Notes: generated by a model from the letters alone, not told the origin. Counted from the stretch's first letter, positions 8,891 through 17,400 are shown. The stretch is DNA of 64,000 nucleotides from UBA695 sp042691655 (GCA_042691655.1 CP170506.1:2356001-2420000); one strand, 5' to 3'. Program-made: numbers and translations.

Positions 8891-10405
8891 ATGTCTTTTT
8901 TAAAGCACGGCATTCAATCGGTCGATTGGGAATCACGCGTCATGGGTTGCTGGCTTGGCAAGGCCATTGGCGGCACCCTGGGTGGCCCCCATGAAGGCCA
9001 TCAAGGCCCGCTCAAACTCACTTTTTATGATCCTGTCCCCACGTCTTGCCTACCCAATGACGATCTCGATCTTCAGGTGGTTTGGCTTTGCTACCTCCTC
9101 AACAACGGGTGCAAGGAGGTCACGCCGGATCTGCTTGCCGATGCCTGGAATAAACATGTCGTTTTCCCCTGGGACGAATACGGCATCTGCCACCGCAACG
9201 GCGCTTATGGCTTGAAAGACCACCGACTTGGTTCCGTCGACAATTTCTTCTCCGAATGCATGGGCGCGGCCATCCGCAGCGAACTCTGGGCCTGCGTTGC
9301 GCCCGGCGATCCCCAGCGCGCCGCCGCCTTTGCCTGGGCTGATGCCGCCTGTGACCACGCTGGCGACGGCATCGGGGCGGAAGTCTTCTTTGCCGCCGTT
9401 GAGTCTGCCGCCTTCGTCGAAAGCAACCGAGACAAACTCATCGACCTCGGGCTCAGCTTCCTTCCGGCCAATAGTCGGGCGAAGGACGCCATTCAACTGA
9501 CCCGCGCCGCTTGGGCCAGGAAACACGACTGGCTGGCCGTGCGCGGCGACATCCTTGCCGCCTACGAAAACCCGAACTTCAGCGACGTTGCCGCCAACCT
9601 CGCTTTCACCATTCTCGGCTGGCTCGCGGGCCAAGGTGACTTTGAAAAATCAATCTGCATCGCCAACAATTGTGGCATGGATACCGACTGCACCGCCGCC
9701 ACGCTGGGCTCGATCCTCGGCATCCTCAATCCGAATGCCATTCCCGAAACCTGGCGCAAGCCCATCGGCGATGGCGTCGTCCTCAATCCGCAGATCGTCC
9801 ACCTCGCGAACATTCCCAAAAACCTGTCGGAACTCACCTCGCTAACGCTGCGCCTCGGCGCACAGTTGGCTGAGGCCAAGCCGATCATCAAGGAAATCGC
9901 CCCGCGCGCTCCGCAAAGCGCCGATGATAAACGGCTCCAGATCCCGGTTGAAATCGGATTTTCGGAACGCAACGCCCTCGATAGCGACAAAGTCCCGGAG
10001 AGTCTCGAACCCAAGGTTGCCACAATCCTTCCCGGTCATTGGATACGCCGCGAGGCAAAAGATTTCCATGCGCCGGTCATGCTGCTCCACTACACCTTTG
10101 TTTTGAAACAGGATGAAGCTGTGCAATTTGCCGCGTGGAGCCAGACCAAGACCAAGGTCTGGGTCGACGGCATGGCGGCAACCCCCGTGGAGGCCGACGC
10201 GGTATGCAGTCGGCGGTCCAACGAGGGCGCGCCGTCCTTCCACCGTGGCGGACATGGTCACTTCATAGTGAATGGCCCACTCAAGGCGGGAACACACACA
10301 TTCGTGGTAGCGTGGGAATGGCCGCAATTCCAAGCGGATCTCGTCGTCGGCGTCGCCAACGCGGAGTCCAAGCAATGGTTGCCGTTCGCGCTGCTCAAGC
10401 CATAG
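8891..10405 (+). CDS. ADP-ribosylglycohydrolase-family protein with C-terminal beta-domain
   Basis: 504 residues. The N-terminal 330 residues fit the ADP-ribosylglycohydrolase fold: GCWLGKAIGGTLGGP near the start, the metal-binding acidic motif NDDLDLQ at 56-62, and GMDTDCTAATLGSILG at 262-277 that supplies the second set of metal-binding Asp residues. Classical members cut ADP-ribose from protein Arg or dinitrogenase reductase using two Mg ions. Here about 170 extra C-terminal residues form what looks like a beta-sandwich (VMLLHYTFVLKQDEAVQFAAWSQTKTKVWVDG), which classical enzymes lack. It sits in a sugar-catabolic locus, 22 bp ahead of a Gfo/Idh/MocA oxidoreductase, so it may cleave a ribosyl-like or N-glycosidic sugar bond. 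Fold is sure, activity is not. Confidence 0.8.
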   Translation: MSFLKHGIQSVDWESRVMGCWLGKAIGGTLGGPHEGHQGPLKLTFYDPVPTSCLPNDDLDLQVVWLCYLLNNGCKEVTPDLLADAWNKHVVFPWDEYGICHRNGAYGLKDHRLGSVDNFFSECMGAAIRSELWACVAPGDPQRAAAFAWADAACDHAGDGIGAEVFFAAVESAAFVESNRDKLIDLGLSFLPANSRAKDAIQLTRAAWARKHDWLAVRGDILAAYENPNFSDVAANLAFTILGWLAGQGDFEKSICIANNCGMDTDCTAATLGSILGILNPNAIPETWRKPIGDGVVLNPQIVHLANIPKNLSELTSLTLRLGAQLAEAKPIIKEIAPRAPQSADDKRLQIPVEIGFSERNALDSDKVPESLEPKVATILPGHWIRREAKDFHAPVMLLHYTFVLKQDEAVQFAAWSQTKTKVWVDGMAATPVEADAVCSRRSNEGAPSFHRGGHGHFIVNGPLKAGTHTFVVAWEWPQFQADLVVGVANAESKQWLPFALLKP

Positions 10406-10427
10406 CTAAGACTATTTAAGAATACCT

Positions 10428-11516
10428 ATGAACACTTCCATTAAAATCGGCATTATCGGAGCGGGCGGCATGCTTCGCTACCATGTCCAGGGGTTCCGTC
10501 AAGCGGGGGCCGATGTGGTCGCCGTGGCTGATCCCGCTCCCGGAGCCGCCGCACGGGTGGCTTCCGAGTGGGCGATTGAAAAATCATTCGACTCCGTGAA
10601 CGCCATGCTCAATGCGTGTCCTGAGCTGGACGCCATTTCCATCATCGTTCCCAACAAATTCCACAAAGAACTCGCCGTCCAATGTCTCCGTGCAGGCAAG
10701 CATGTATTCTGCGAAAAACCTCCAGGGCTCAATGCAAGTGAAGTGGAGGAAATGATCGCTGCATCGAAGGCTGCGGGGAAGCAACTCCAGTTTAATTTTA
10801 ACAACCGCGCGCGGCCCGAAGCGCGGGCAATGATGGCTTACCTAGCCGATGGTACCGTGGGCCGGGTCAACTCCGCGCAAGCAAAATGGGTCCGTCGCAC
10901 CGGCATCCCTGGCTTCGGCGGTTGGTTCACCACCAAGGCGCTTTCGGGTGGCGGGCCGCTTATCGACCTGCTCCACATGGTCGACTTGGCCCTCTATTTT
11001 ATGGGGTACCCCGAACCCGCACATGTCCTCGGGCAAACCTTCAATAACCTCATCACTAATAAGCAGTTCAAGGGACCATGGGGCATTCCCGATCGGGAAA
11101 ACGGCATCACCGACGTTGAAAACGCCGCACATGGCTTGATCACTTTCAAAACAGGCCAGGTGCTCTCCCTCCAGATTTCATGGGCCGAGATGATCAAGCG
11201 CGAGGAAGTCTCCGTCGTGTTTCAGGGTGAAAAAGCGGGCGGCAAAATCGAGCGGCTATTCGGCGCGGACGGCGTCGACGAAACGGCCATCGACACCTGT
11301 GAGCTGTATGTCCAGGAAAACGGGCGGTCCGTCAATCGCACGATCATCCCCGAGCGTTGCGAAGACATGGGGCGGATCGGATCGGCCGCAAACTTTATCG
11401 CAGCCCTGCAAGGCAAAGAGGCTCCGTTGAATACCCCCGAACAAGCGCTCAAGCTGATGCGCATCATTGACGCTGTTTATGCATCAGCAGCCACTGGGGT
11501 GCCGATTTCGCTATAA
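10428..11516 (+). CDS. Gfo/Idh/MocA family oxidoreductase
   Basis: 362 residues, usual size. N-terminal Rossmann motif IGIIGAGGM (residues 7-15) and VVAVADP for NAD(P) binding, then the conserved Lys motif HVFCEKPPG, and a C-terminal alpha/beta substrate domain. Family members oxidise or reduce hydroxyls of sugars and inositols, or open glycosidic bonds by transient oxidation. Follows the ADP-ribosylglycohydrolase-family gene by 22 bp and is its likely operon partner. It ends at 11516, directly beside a MITE whose target duplication starts at 11517. Confidence 0.88.
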   Translation: MNTSIKIGIIGAGGMLRYHVQGFRQAGADVVAVADPAPGAAARVASEWAIEKSFDSVNAMLNACPELDAISIIVPNKFHKELAVQCLRAGKHVFCEKPPGLNASEVEEMIAASKAAGKQLQFNFNNRARPEARAMMAYLADGTVGRVNSAQAKWVRRTGIPGFGGWFTTKALSGGGPLIDLLHMVDLALYFMGYPEPAHVLGQTFNNLITNKQFKGPWGIPDRENGITDVENAAHGLITFKTGQVLSLQISWAEMIKREEVSVVFQGEKAGGKIERLFGADGVDETAIDTCELYVQENGRSVNRTIIPERCEDMGRIGSAANFIAALQGKEAPLNTPEQALKLMRIIDAVYASAATGVPISL

Positions 11517-11519
11517 TAA

Positions 11520-11675
11520 GAGCGTGTCTGGAAATAACCTTTCCATCTGGCTGGTTCTTTTGACCGCTGGCGGCGTTGCTCGTCAGTCACAGATCACAGA
11601 TCTGCTCCTTCCTCGCGCCTTGCCATCGGTCAAAATCCCTGCGCAATTTTGTAAAGGTTATTTACAGACACACTC
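11520..11675. mobile_element. 156-bp MITE with 20-bp inverted repeats
   Basis: GAGCGTGTCTGGAAATAACC at 11520-11539 and its imperfect complement at 11656-11675 (18 of 20 positions match) bound a 156-bp segment flanked by the direct repeat TAA (11517-11519 and 11676-11678). The size, terminal repeats and 3-bp TNA target duplication fit a non-autonomous derivative of an IS5-family element. No convincing gene lies inside; short open frames crossing it are not coding. Confidence 0.7.
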
Positions 11676-11744
11676 TAACTATATTTCAGTGGTTATGATC
11701 TGATTGGAGTCTACTCCGACAAGACCGTGGGGATTACGATTGGG

Positions 11745-12224
11745 CTAATACGTGTTCGTTAACGAATAGGGACAAAGCGCCTGCCGGGGTTGTATGGCGG
11801 TGGTCGGAGTCTCCGTCCGAATACGAACCCGATACGGAGTCGCCGGATAGAGATCGAAGAAGTTGTCATCGAGCTTGTGGGGGATCCCTGAGATCCCCAG
11901 GTCCACCTGGTGGTGGAATCCCTCGGACTGAACTGTGATCTCGAACTCGCAGGCGGAAATCGCCTCGACTTCCGTGAAGATCGCAGCCCGTGGAAGATTC
12001 ATGAATCGCGGTGCGGTGAGAAATACGGTGCCGCGGGAAACTTGATCTCCTGCTTCCAGTTCGACCCGGCAGTAAATCTGCCGCGCGCCATGCGTCTTCA
12101 GCGGCTTCTGAAGATCGAGCGTCTTGACCAGCGAGGTCTCGCCATAGCGGAGCGAAACGCGTTTGCTCCCTTCGTTCAGAATCGTGGGGTGCAAAAATTC
12201 GTCGCCTTCAGAAGTCTCTTGAAC
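11745..12224 (-). pseudogene. C-terminal remnant of a GH2 beta-mannosidase-like enzyme
   Basis: About 155 codons open from just after a stop near 12225 to TAG at 11745. The product has GTVFLTAPRFMNLPRAAI and LDDNFFDLYPATPYRVRI, the features of the Ig-like C-terminal domain of GH2 beta-mannosidases (DNFFDL-P motif). The catalytic barrel and N-terminal domains are absent: upstream sequence changes abruptly near 12208 into the end of the IS copy. The only possible start is a TTG. Most likely the 3' end of a gene cut by mobile element activity. Identification rests on the DNFFDL-P motif and flanking pattern; a divergent Ig-like domain of another enzyme is possible. Confidence 0.6.
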
Positions 12225-13876
12225 TTAGCAACATCCAAAATGCCTATCGTTCCATCAGAAGTCTCTTGAATTGAGTGACATGCACGATGCGCAAATTCGC
12301 TAATTGCGTTCCGCTTTTAGGCAGCTTTACGGTGGTAATGCCGCAAGAGACCGCCCAAACGGGAGTCGCATTCGACCTCCGAAGGATTGGGCGGACCGGA
12401 ATCTTGCAGAGGCATCGGAACCACGCCGATGGTTAGGTTTCCGAGCCCCTGGTGTGGCCGAACGGTGTTGTAGTGGTGCTCGTATTCCCGGATCAGGTGC
12501 TCCAGATGGTGTTCCCCGAACACGATAAAATGGTCGAGGCATTCCTGCTTGATGCTTTGAACGAACCGCTCGGCAAAAGCGTTTAAGTTGGGAGAACGGT
12601 AGGGAAGCCTCTTCACCTTGATCCCCTCCCCTCTAAACACCTCATCAAATTTTTCCGTGAACTTGGTGTCACCATCCTTGATCAGATAGGAAGCCTTCTC
12701 ACCCCGCTCGGCCAATTCCATCACAAAATTGCGCGCCTGCTGTTCAACCCAAGCTGCCTTGGGCTGGACTGTCAGGCCTGATATCTTCACCCGTCGCGTC
12801 CCTACATGGATGAAAAACAGGATGTAATAGGTCACTTTGCCAAACCCTGTCCACACGTCCTTCGAAAAGAAATCGCATGCCCACAGCGTGTCGATATGGC
12901 GTTTTATGAAGAGTTCCCAGTCCCCCTTCGTGCGGTTTGGGCTGGGGTGGAAGCCATTCTTAATGAGGATCTTCTTGATCGTGTTGGTGGCCACCGTGAT
13001 CCCGAGCTTCTTCAGCTCACCCTGGATTCGGGCGTATCCCCAGCCGGTTTCTTTGGCTAGCCGCAGGATGATCGCTTTGATGTCTTCCGCAACCGAAGGA
13101 CGTCCCGGATGCTGGGGCGGTTTCACTGTCCGCGTTTTCCCGGCTTTCTCCTCGCGCACCCACCGCAGGAACGTCTTGTAATTGACGGCCGAAAGCAGCT
13201 CTTGGATCGCGTTGCCCAAGGGCGCGCCCAAGCGGACCAGAAGCGAGCGTTCGGCGGGCGTGGTCTGAATCTGCTTTGGCAGCCGGGACCGGAGAATCTG
13301 GTTCTCCGCTTTGAGATAAGAGATCTCGCGCAGGAGAACCAACTGGGTCATGTGGAGCAGGAAAGCAAGGAGCGGATTTTGACGGACTCTGGACATCGAA
13401 AAAGTGCTTAAAGAAGGTGGTCAAACAGGCGGTTTTTCGATATGAAAATCTAAGCCGTCGAAAAAAGGATTTTATAGAGGCAACGCGGAAGCGGAACAAG
13501 TTATTTGCATAGCGCAAAAACAGCGGCGATCAGCCGGGACTTGAAAGGGCGAGAGAAAAGGTGGTCTCGGTCATGCGCAATGACCCGTTTGGAGCGGAGT
13601 AACCAACGGTCTGGGCGACGCTGCCACTACCAGGGTGAGGGTGAAGGAAGAGACTCGTTAGCCAAGAACAGCCCGTTTCGTAAATCGTCGGAATGGCTGC
13701 CCATATCGGCGATTCGAACTAGAGAATCCGGATGCTGTTAACCGAGAGCAACTTTCCGTAAACTGGAAAGCCGAACCACAAAGGATTCGAGTCGTATAAG
13801 TGGTTCAAAAACAAGAGAAAACGGAGAAAAAAACAGAGAAACCATTCCGAAGAGAGTTGTGCATGGGGAGGGCGGT
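12208..13876 (-). mobile_element. rve-type insertion element, copy 1
   Basis: Sequence from about 12208 to 13876 matches a second copy at about 48408-50027 in the same orientation. It holds the transposase gene 12317-13396 and about 480 bp of upstream non-coding sequence that is almost identical in the two copies (about three differences). The left end contains a near-tandem repeat: TCAGAAGTCTCTTGAA occurs at 12208-12223 and again at 12255-12270. The right limit is where copies diverge after 13876. No target duplication was found, so exact ends are uncertain. The left end truncates the GH2 fragment and the right end abuts the tail-fibre-like gene. Confidence 0.7.
12317..13396 (-). CDS. rve (integrase core) transposase, IS3/IS481-like
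   Basis: 359 residues in one frame. N-terminal part has a leucine-rich coiled segment and a helix-turn-helix (GRPSVAEDIKAIILRLAKETGWGYARIQGELKKLGI is typical of HTH_21/IS3 OrfB). The DDE catalytic residues are visible: TLWACDFFSKDVWT (Asp), YLIKDGDTKFTEKF (Asp) and SPNLNAFAERFVQSIKQE (Glu). Acts in cut-and-paste or copy-out transposition of its own element. The 48471-49547 copy is similar end to end but differs most in the middle (KTRTVKPPQHPGRPSV against KTRAQKPRHPGRPTT). Appears intact. Confidence 0.88.
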   Translation of the reverse strand: MSRVRQNPLLAFLLHMTQLVLLREISYLKAENQILRSRLPKQIQTTPAERSLLVRLGAPLGNAIQELLSAVNYKTFLRWVREEKAGKTRTVKPPQHPGRPSVAEDIKAIILRLAKETGWGYARIQGELKKLGITVATNTIKKILIKNGFHPSPNRTKGDWELFIKRHIDTLWACDFFSKDVWTGFGKVTYYILFFIHVGTRRVKISGLTVQPKAAWVEQQARNFVMELAERGEKASYLIKDGDTKFTEKFDEVFRGEGIKVKRLPYRSPNLNAFAERFVQSIKQECLDHFIVFGEHHLEHLIREYEHHYNTVRPHQGLGNLTIGVVPMPLQDSGPPNPSEVECDSRLGGLLRHYHRKAA

Positions 13877-15734
13877 AATCGAGTTTTCGCTTAAACCGAA
13901 AAATCAGTGGACCGGCGGATTACTGGCCTATCTGAACACGTTTGTGTTCGCCGCAGAAAACCTTTATTCGGGATCGCTCAACTGTGCCACCGTCGCTTTA
14001 TTGACGGCGCTTGGGTTATCCGATCAAGTTCCCGCTAATGACGTGGCGCAGGTCGATGCCAGCGCGGAAGTGACGTGGAGTTTTGGCGGTGAAAAGTTCC
14101 GATCCATCACGTTCTCCGCTACGATTGAGGCTCCGATCACGGACTTGAACGCCGCTGCGTCGCCCGATCCGGAACTTTATCCGCCGCCTTCCGAAGTCGC
14201 CCGTAAAAGCGATATTCCAGTTGTCGGGACCGCAGCCCGTCTTGATGCTGGGGTGCCAAGCGGCGCTGCCACCCTGGACGGAACCGGCAAACTGGAGGGA
14301 GCCCAGGTTCCCGATTCGCTTGCTCTGAAATCCGACATTGTCCCCAACGGGTCCAATCGGATTGTGATTGTGGACCGCTTCTCCCTTGCCACGCTCCCGA
14401 CTACTGACGCCAACGGCAATTCGATCACCAAGGTCAATATCAGCGACGTGGTTCATCAGATTGGGGTCCAGGAAACCCGTCGCACAGCAGTTTTGAATTT
14501 CAGGGACTACACCATCACGGACGATGACGTGAATAACGCGCCCCATATCCAGTTTTGCGATGAAAATTGGAATTGCGCCGGATTTGGCATCGTGGATTTT
14601 GGCGGCTCGGGGACGCTCGTTTCCGCAACGGATTTTGCCTATGCGTTGGTCAACGCGATCAACTCCGGCGGCCTGAATGTTTCCGGAGATGTGACTGGAG
14701 ACGATCAACTCACCATCACAAGCAACACCACGGGACCGTTGCCTTCGGACTGGAATTTCAGCCAGGATATCGACCTTGCGACCTATTCCGAAACCGAGGG
14801 AGTATCCGCTTTGCCTCCCGGCGATTTTATCGTGGCCGACTTGAACAACCTAGGGGACGCCACCGGCTATCAAGGCATCGGTGACACAGTCGATTTCCTG
14901 AGTGGCTACGGTACTCCCACATTGGAAATCGGCGAGGAAGGCGACGGCTACGTGGACGAGAACAACGGCGACTTCTACCACCGCGATGCCTCTGGTTGGC
15001 AATTCGTTCTCAATATCAAAGGGCCGAAAGGCAACGATGGAGTGAATTTGATGAGAGTTGCCGTGGGCGACAGCACGCAAATCGGCCCGCTTCTTTGGAA
15101 ATGCAAGCCGCCCACCTACGCCGTCGGCACCCATTCGCAGGGCATCTGTTTTGATGGAGCCAACATCTGGGTAACGAATAATGGATCGAACAACGTAACC
15201 AAGATCACGGCAGCCACCGGGGCGGTAGTTGGGACTTACTCCGTCGGAACGGCGCCGGTCGGGATTTGCTTTGACGGGACGAATATTTGGGTTGCCAACA
15301 GTGGGAGCAACAATGTAACCAAGTTGACCGCCAGCAACGGAGCGGCGGTTGGCACCTATACCGTGGGGACAAGCCCCCAATACCTCTGCTACGACAGCAC
15401 GAACATTTGGGTGACCAACGCTGGCAGCAACAACGTCATGCGGCTTACGGCCAGTACCGGAGCCATCGCGGGGACCTATGTCACGGATTCGAACCCTGCC
15501 GGAGTATGCTTCGATGGCACAAACATCTGGGTCGCCAACTGTAACTACACCACCCAGAGCCTGAGCAAATTTGTCGCCGCCACGGGCGACCTTGTTGGAA
15601 CCTATTCCTACAAATACAACGTGAACTCCCCTTTGGGGATCTGCTTCGATGGCACAAACATATGGACCGCCAACAGCGGTTCGTTTGGGGTAGGTAGTGT
15701 CCAGATTCTTTCGCACTTTCAGTTGATGGCCTGA
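13863..15734 (+). CDS. phage tail-fibre-like protein with beta-propeller repeats, interrupted by IS256-family element
   Basis: The frame is open from 13800, but the first 76 bp belong to the adjacent IS copy; ATG 13863 (MGRAVIEFSLKP) is the start nearest the divergence point, and the true 5' end may be lost. Residues up to about 230 and onward show tail-fibre style linker motifs (KSDIPVVGTAARLDAGVPSG, AALDGTGKLEGAQVPDS). A GDGYVDENNGDFYHRD and GPKGNDG stretch is typical of viral structural proteins. The C-terminal part has at least five NHL/Vgb-like repeats of about 45 residues (GICFDGTNIWVANSGSNNVTKL). Native sequence ends at 15692; the last 14 codons come from the IS. Joining 15692 to 17144 restores the frame exactly and adds 83 residues. 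Not expected to make the full protein. Confidence 0.65.
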   Translation: MGRAVIEFSLKPKNQWTGGLLAYLNTFVFAAENLYSGSLNCATVALLTALGLSDQVPANDVAQVDASAEVTWSFGGEKFRSITFSATIEAPITDLNAAASPDPELYPPPSEVARKSDIPVVGTAARLDAGVPSGAATLDGTGKLEGAQVPDSLALKSDIVPNGSNRIVIVDRFSLATLPTTDANGNSITKVNISDVVHQIGVQETRRTAVLNFRDYTITDDDVNNAPHIQFCDENWNCAGFGIVDFGGSGTLVSATDFAYALVNAINSGGLNVSGDVTGDDQLTITSNTTGPLPSDWNFSQDIDLATYSETEGVSALPPGDFIVADLNNLGDATGYQGIGDTVDFLSGYGTPTLEIGEEGDGYVDENNGDFYHRDASGWQFVLNIKGPKGNDGVNLMRVAVGDSTQIGPLLWKCKPPTYAVGTHSQGICFDGANIWVTNNGSNNVTKITAATGAVVGTYSVGTAPVGICFDGTNIWVANSGSNNVTKLTASNGAAVGTYTVGTSPQYLCYDSTNIWVTNAGSNNVMRLTASTGAIAGTYVTDSNPAGVCFDGTNIWVANCNYTTQSLSKFVAATGDLVGTYSYKYNVNSPLGICFDGTNIWTANSGSFGVGSVQILSHFQLMA

Positions 15735-15771
15735 GGAAGGTTGGTCTTTGTTTTTGGGTTTCTTGTTTGGT

Positions 15772-15805
15772 TTTGATATCCGCCCCCGCGGGGGCGGATA
15801 TCAAA
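15772..15805. terminator. perfect 34-bp palindrome after the IS256 transposase
   Basis: TTTGATATCCGCCCCCG at 15772-15788 is followed at once by its exact complement to 15805. The hairpin starts 8 bp beyond the transposase stop and is GC-rich at the core, so it probably ends transposase transcription and shields the gene from outside read-through. It lacks a long T-run. Confidence 0.6.
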
Positions 15806-15813
15806 TTTGTCGA

Positions 15814-17064
15814 TCAGGCTACGGCTTCCTCTGTGGCTGATGGGTTCTCGCGCAGGCGGCTCATGTCCAGGTAGCGCTTGCTGCCCCACTTGGTTCCGGC
15901 GATGTGCCGCAGCCGCGCGGCTGCGAGCATCAAGGCACTCTGGCCGTCGGGGAAGGAACCTACCACTCGGGTTCGTCGCCGGATTTCCCGGATTACGCGT
16001 TCCAGCGGGTTGTTGGTTCGCAGGTTGCGCCAGTGTTCGCGGGGGAAGTGCATGTAGCTCAATGTCTCCTCGATGCCCGTCGCGACCAGTTCCGCTGCTT
16101 TGCCAAGCTTCATTTCCCGCAGTTTAAAGACGACCGCCTTTGCCTTTTCCTGCGCCGCAGCCAGGTCTTCCTGGGCATGGATCGCTTTGAGCATGGCCAC
16201 CACTTCCTTGACTTTCCCACTCGGCACCGCCGTCCATACGTTGCGGTAAAAATGCACCGTGCATCGCTGCCATTTCGCTTCTGGGTAAAAATCCGCAAGG
16301 CTTTCTACCAGCCCCAGGCACTTGTCGCTCACGAAGAGCTTTACTCCGGCCAAACCCCGCTGCTTCAACCCCCGCATGAAGTTCGTCCAGCTTTCCTTGT
16401 CCTCCTTGGTTCCTTCGGCCACTGCTAGCACTTCACGATAGCCGTCCTGGTTAACTCCCACGGCGATCAAAATGCTCACGTTTTTAACCTCTCCGCCCCA
16501 GCTTCGCTTAAGCCATACCCCGTCGAGATAGACGTAGGCAAAGCGGCCTTCGATGGGCCGGTTGCGCCACTCCTCAATCTGCCCGTAGATCTTCTGGTTT
16601 AAATCGCTCACCACGCTCGGGCTTACCCGGGTTCCCCAGAGCGCCTCGGTAATGTCCTCGACCCGCCGCACGCTCACTCCGGCCAAATACATTTCGACGA
16701 GCGCCTCCTCGACGCTGCTCTCCCGGCGCTTGTAGCGTTCGATGATTGCCGTTTCAAAGGGCAGGCTCCGCAGCTTGGGCACCTTCAAACTGACTTCGCC
16801 TGCTTTGGTATGCAGTTGCCGTTCGTAATGCCCCGCTCGGGTGTCAGCCCGATCCCCGCTGCGCTCATAACGCTTCGCCCCGCACAACCGGTCGGCCTCC
16901 GCGTCTAGTAGCGCGTTCAACGTCTCCTCAACCGCCTCTAGTACCACCCCGCTCAGGTGTTCTTTAATCCTTCCTTCGTCGATACTTATGATCTTGCCGT
17001 GGCCTTCGGCCCCGGCTACGGCGCTACCCGCCGTTTCCTGCGTTTCTTCTTTGTATTCGCTCAT
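15814..17064 (-). CDS. IS256 (Mutator) family transposase
   Basis: 416 residues from ATG 17064 (a longer start at 17100 would add 12 residues). Contains the Mutator family core: RGFGRHYER-like AGHYERQLHTKAGEVSLKVPKL, YLAGVSVRRVEDITEALWG, the catalytic Asp motifs VYLDGVWLK and LFVSDKCLGLVESL, the QRCTVHFYRN signature, and the Glu-containing C-terminal NPLERVIREIRRRTRVVGSFPDG. Family-normal length, no visible damage, so probably active. Sole gene of the element. Confidence 0.95.
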   Translation of the reverse strand: MSEYKEETQETAGSAVAGAEGHGKIISIDEGRIKEHLSGVVLEAVEETLNALLDAEADRLCGAKRYERSGDRADTRAGHYERQLHTKAGEVSLKVPKLRSLPFETAIIERYKRRESSVEEALVEMYLAGVSVRRVEDITEALWGTRVSPSVVSDLNQKIYGQIEEWRNRPIEGRFAYVYLDGVWLKRSWGGEVKNVSILIAVGVNQDGYREVLAVAEGTKEDKESWTNFMRGLKQRGLAGVKLFVSDKCLGLVESLADFYPEAKWQRCTVHFYRNVWTAVPSGKVKEVVAMLKAIHAQEDLAAAQEKAKAVVFKLREMKLGKAAELVATGIEETLSYMHFPREHWRNLRTNNPLERVIREIRRRTRVVGSFPDGQSALMLAAARLRHIAGTKWGSKRYLDMSRLRENPSATEEAVA

Positions 17065-17143
17065 GGGTTGCTCTCTTTTTGCCAACCTTCCTCTTACCAC
17101 CCCAAAAAAATGTGCGAAAGAATTACTACGTCATTTTGGGGTA

Positions 17144-17395
17144 TCCAAGATCGTAGCAAATACGGCTACGTTTACAGGAGAATATTATACGGATAACGAT
17201 CCGCCCTATTGGATCTGCTTTGATGGAACCTATATTTGGGTGACTTACCAGGGTGGAACCATTCGAAAACTCTCCCTCACTAATGCCGCTATCCTTGGAC
17301 GATACAAAGCGGGGAATGGTCCTCGGGGTATTTGCTTCGATGGAACGTACCTTTGGGTGGCGAACTATTACGACAACACGGTAAGCCGACTCTGA
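17144..17395 (+). pseudogene. 3' fragment of the split tail-fibre-like gene
   Basis: 84 codons in the frame that continues the 13863-15692 gene after removal of the IS256-family element. It encodes one and a half further propeller repeats (WICFDGTYIWVTYQGGTIRKL, GICFDGTYLWVANYYDNTVSRL) and ends in TGA at 17395, 5 bp before the next gene. It has no start of its own and is presumably not translated except by read-through from within the IS. Confidence 0.8.
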
Positions 17396-17400
17396 GCATT

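Larger units (their letters stand above)
15693..17134 (-). mobile_element. IS256-family insertion sequence
   Basis: A 1442-bp element flanked by the 9-bp direct repeat TTTGGGGTA at 15684-15692 and 17135-17143, the target-duplication size usual for IS256-family elements. Ends share ATTCTTTCGCAC (near 15704) and its complement GTGCGAAAGAAT (near 17111-17123), though the outermost bases differ. It carries one Mutator-type transposase gene. Removing it with one duplication rejoins the tail-fibre-like gene in frame, proving insertion into a once continuous gene. Confidence 0.9.

Noticed and set aside
11467..11703. Open frame crossing the 11520 MITE
   Set aside because: Begins inside the preceding gene and runs through both terminal repeats; not coding.
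13505..13741. 78-codon open frame in the non-coding side of the rve element, repeated at 49656-49892
   Set aside because: Identical because the DNA is duplicated; Arg/Ser-rich composition, no family resemblance, no ribosome binding signal.
13700..13800. tRNA-like pieces (GATTCGAAC, GGATGCTGTTAACCG, GATTCGAGTC) in the rve element
   Set aside because: Stems do not close into a cloverleaf; T-arm-like sequence lacks paired flanks. Coincidence is likely.
15079..15700. DNA repeats in 15100-15700 as a possible repeat array or CRISPR
   Set aside because: They are coding repeats of a propeller domain (GICFDGTNIWVAN), spaced about 135 bp with diverged DNA.
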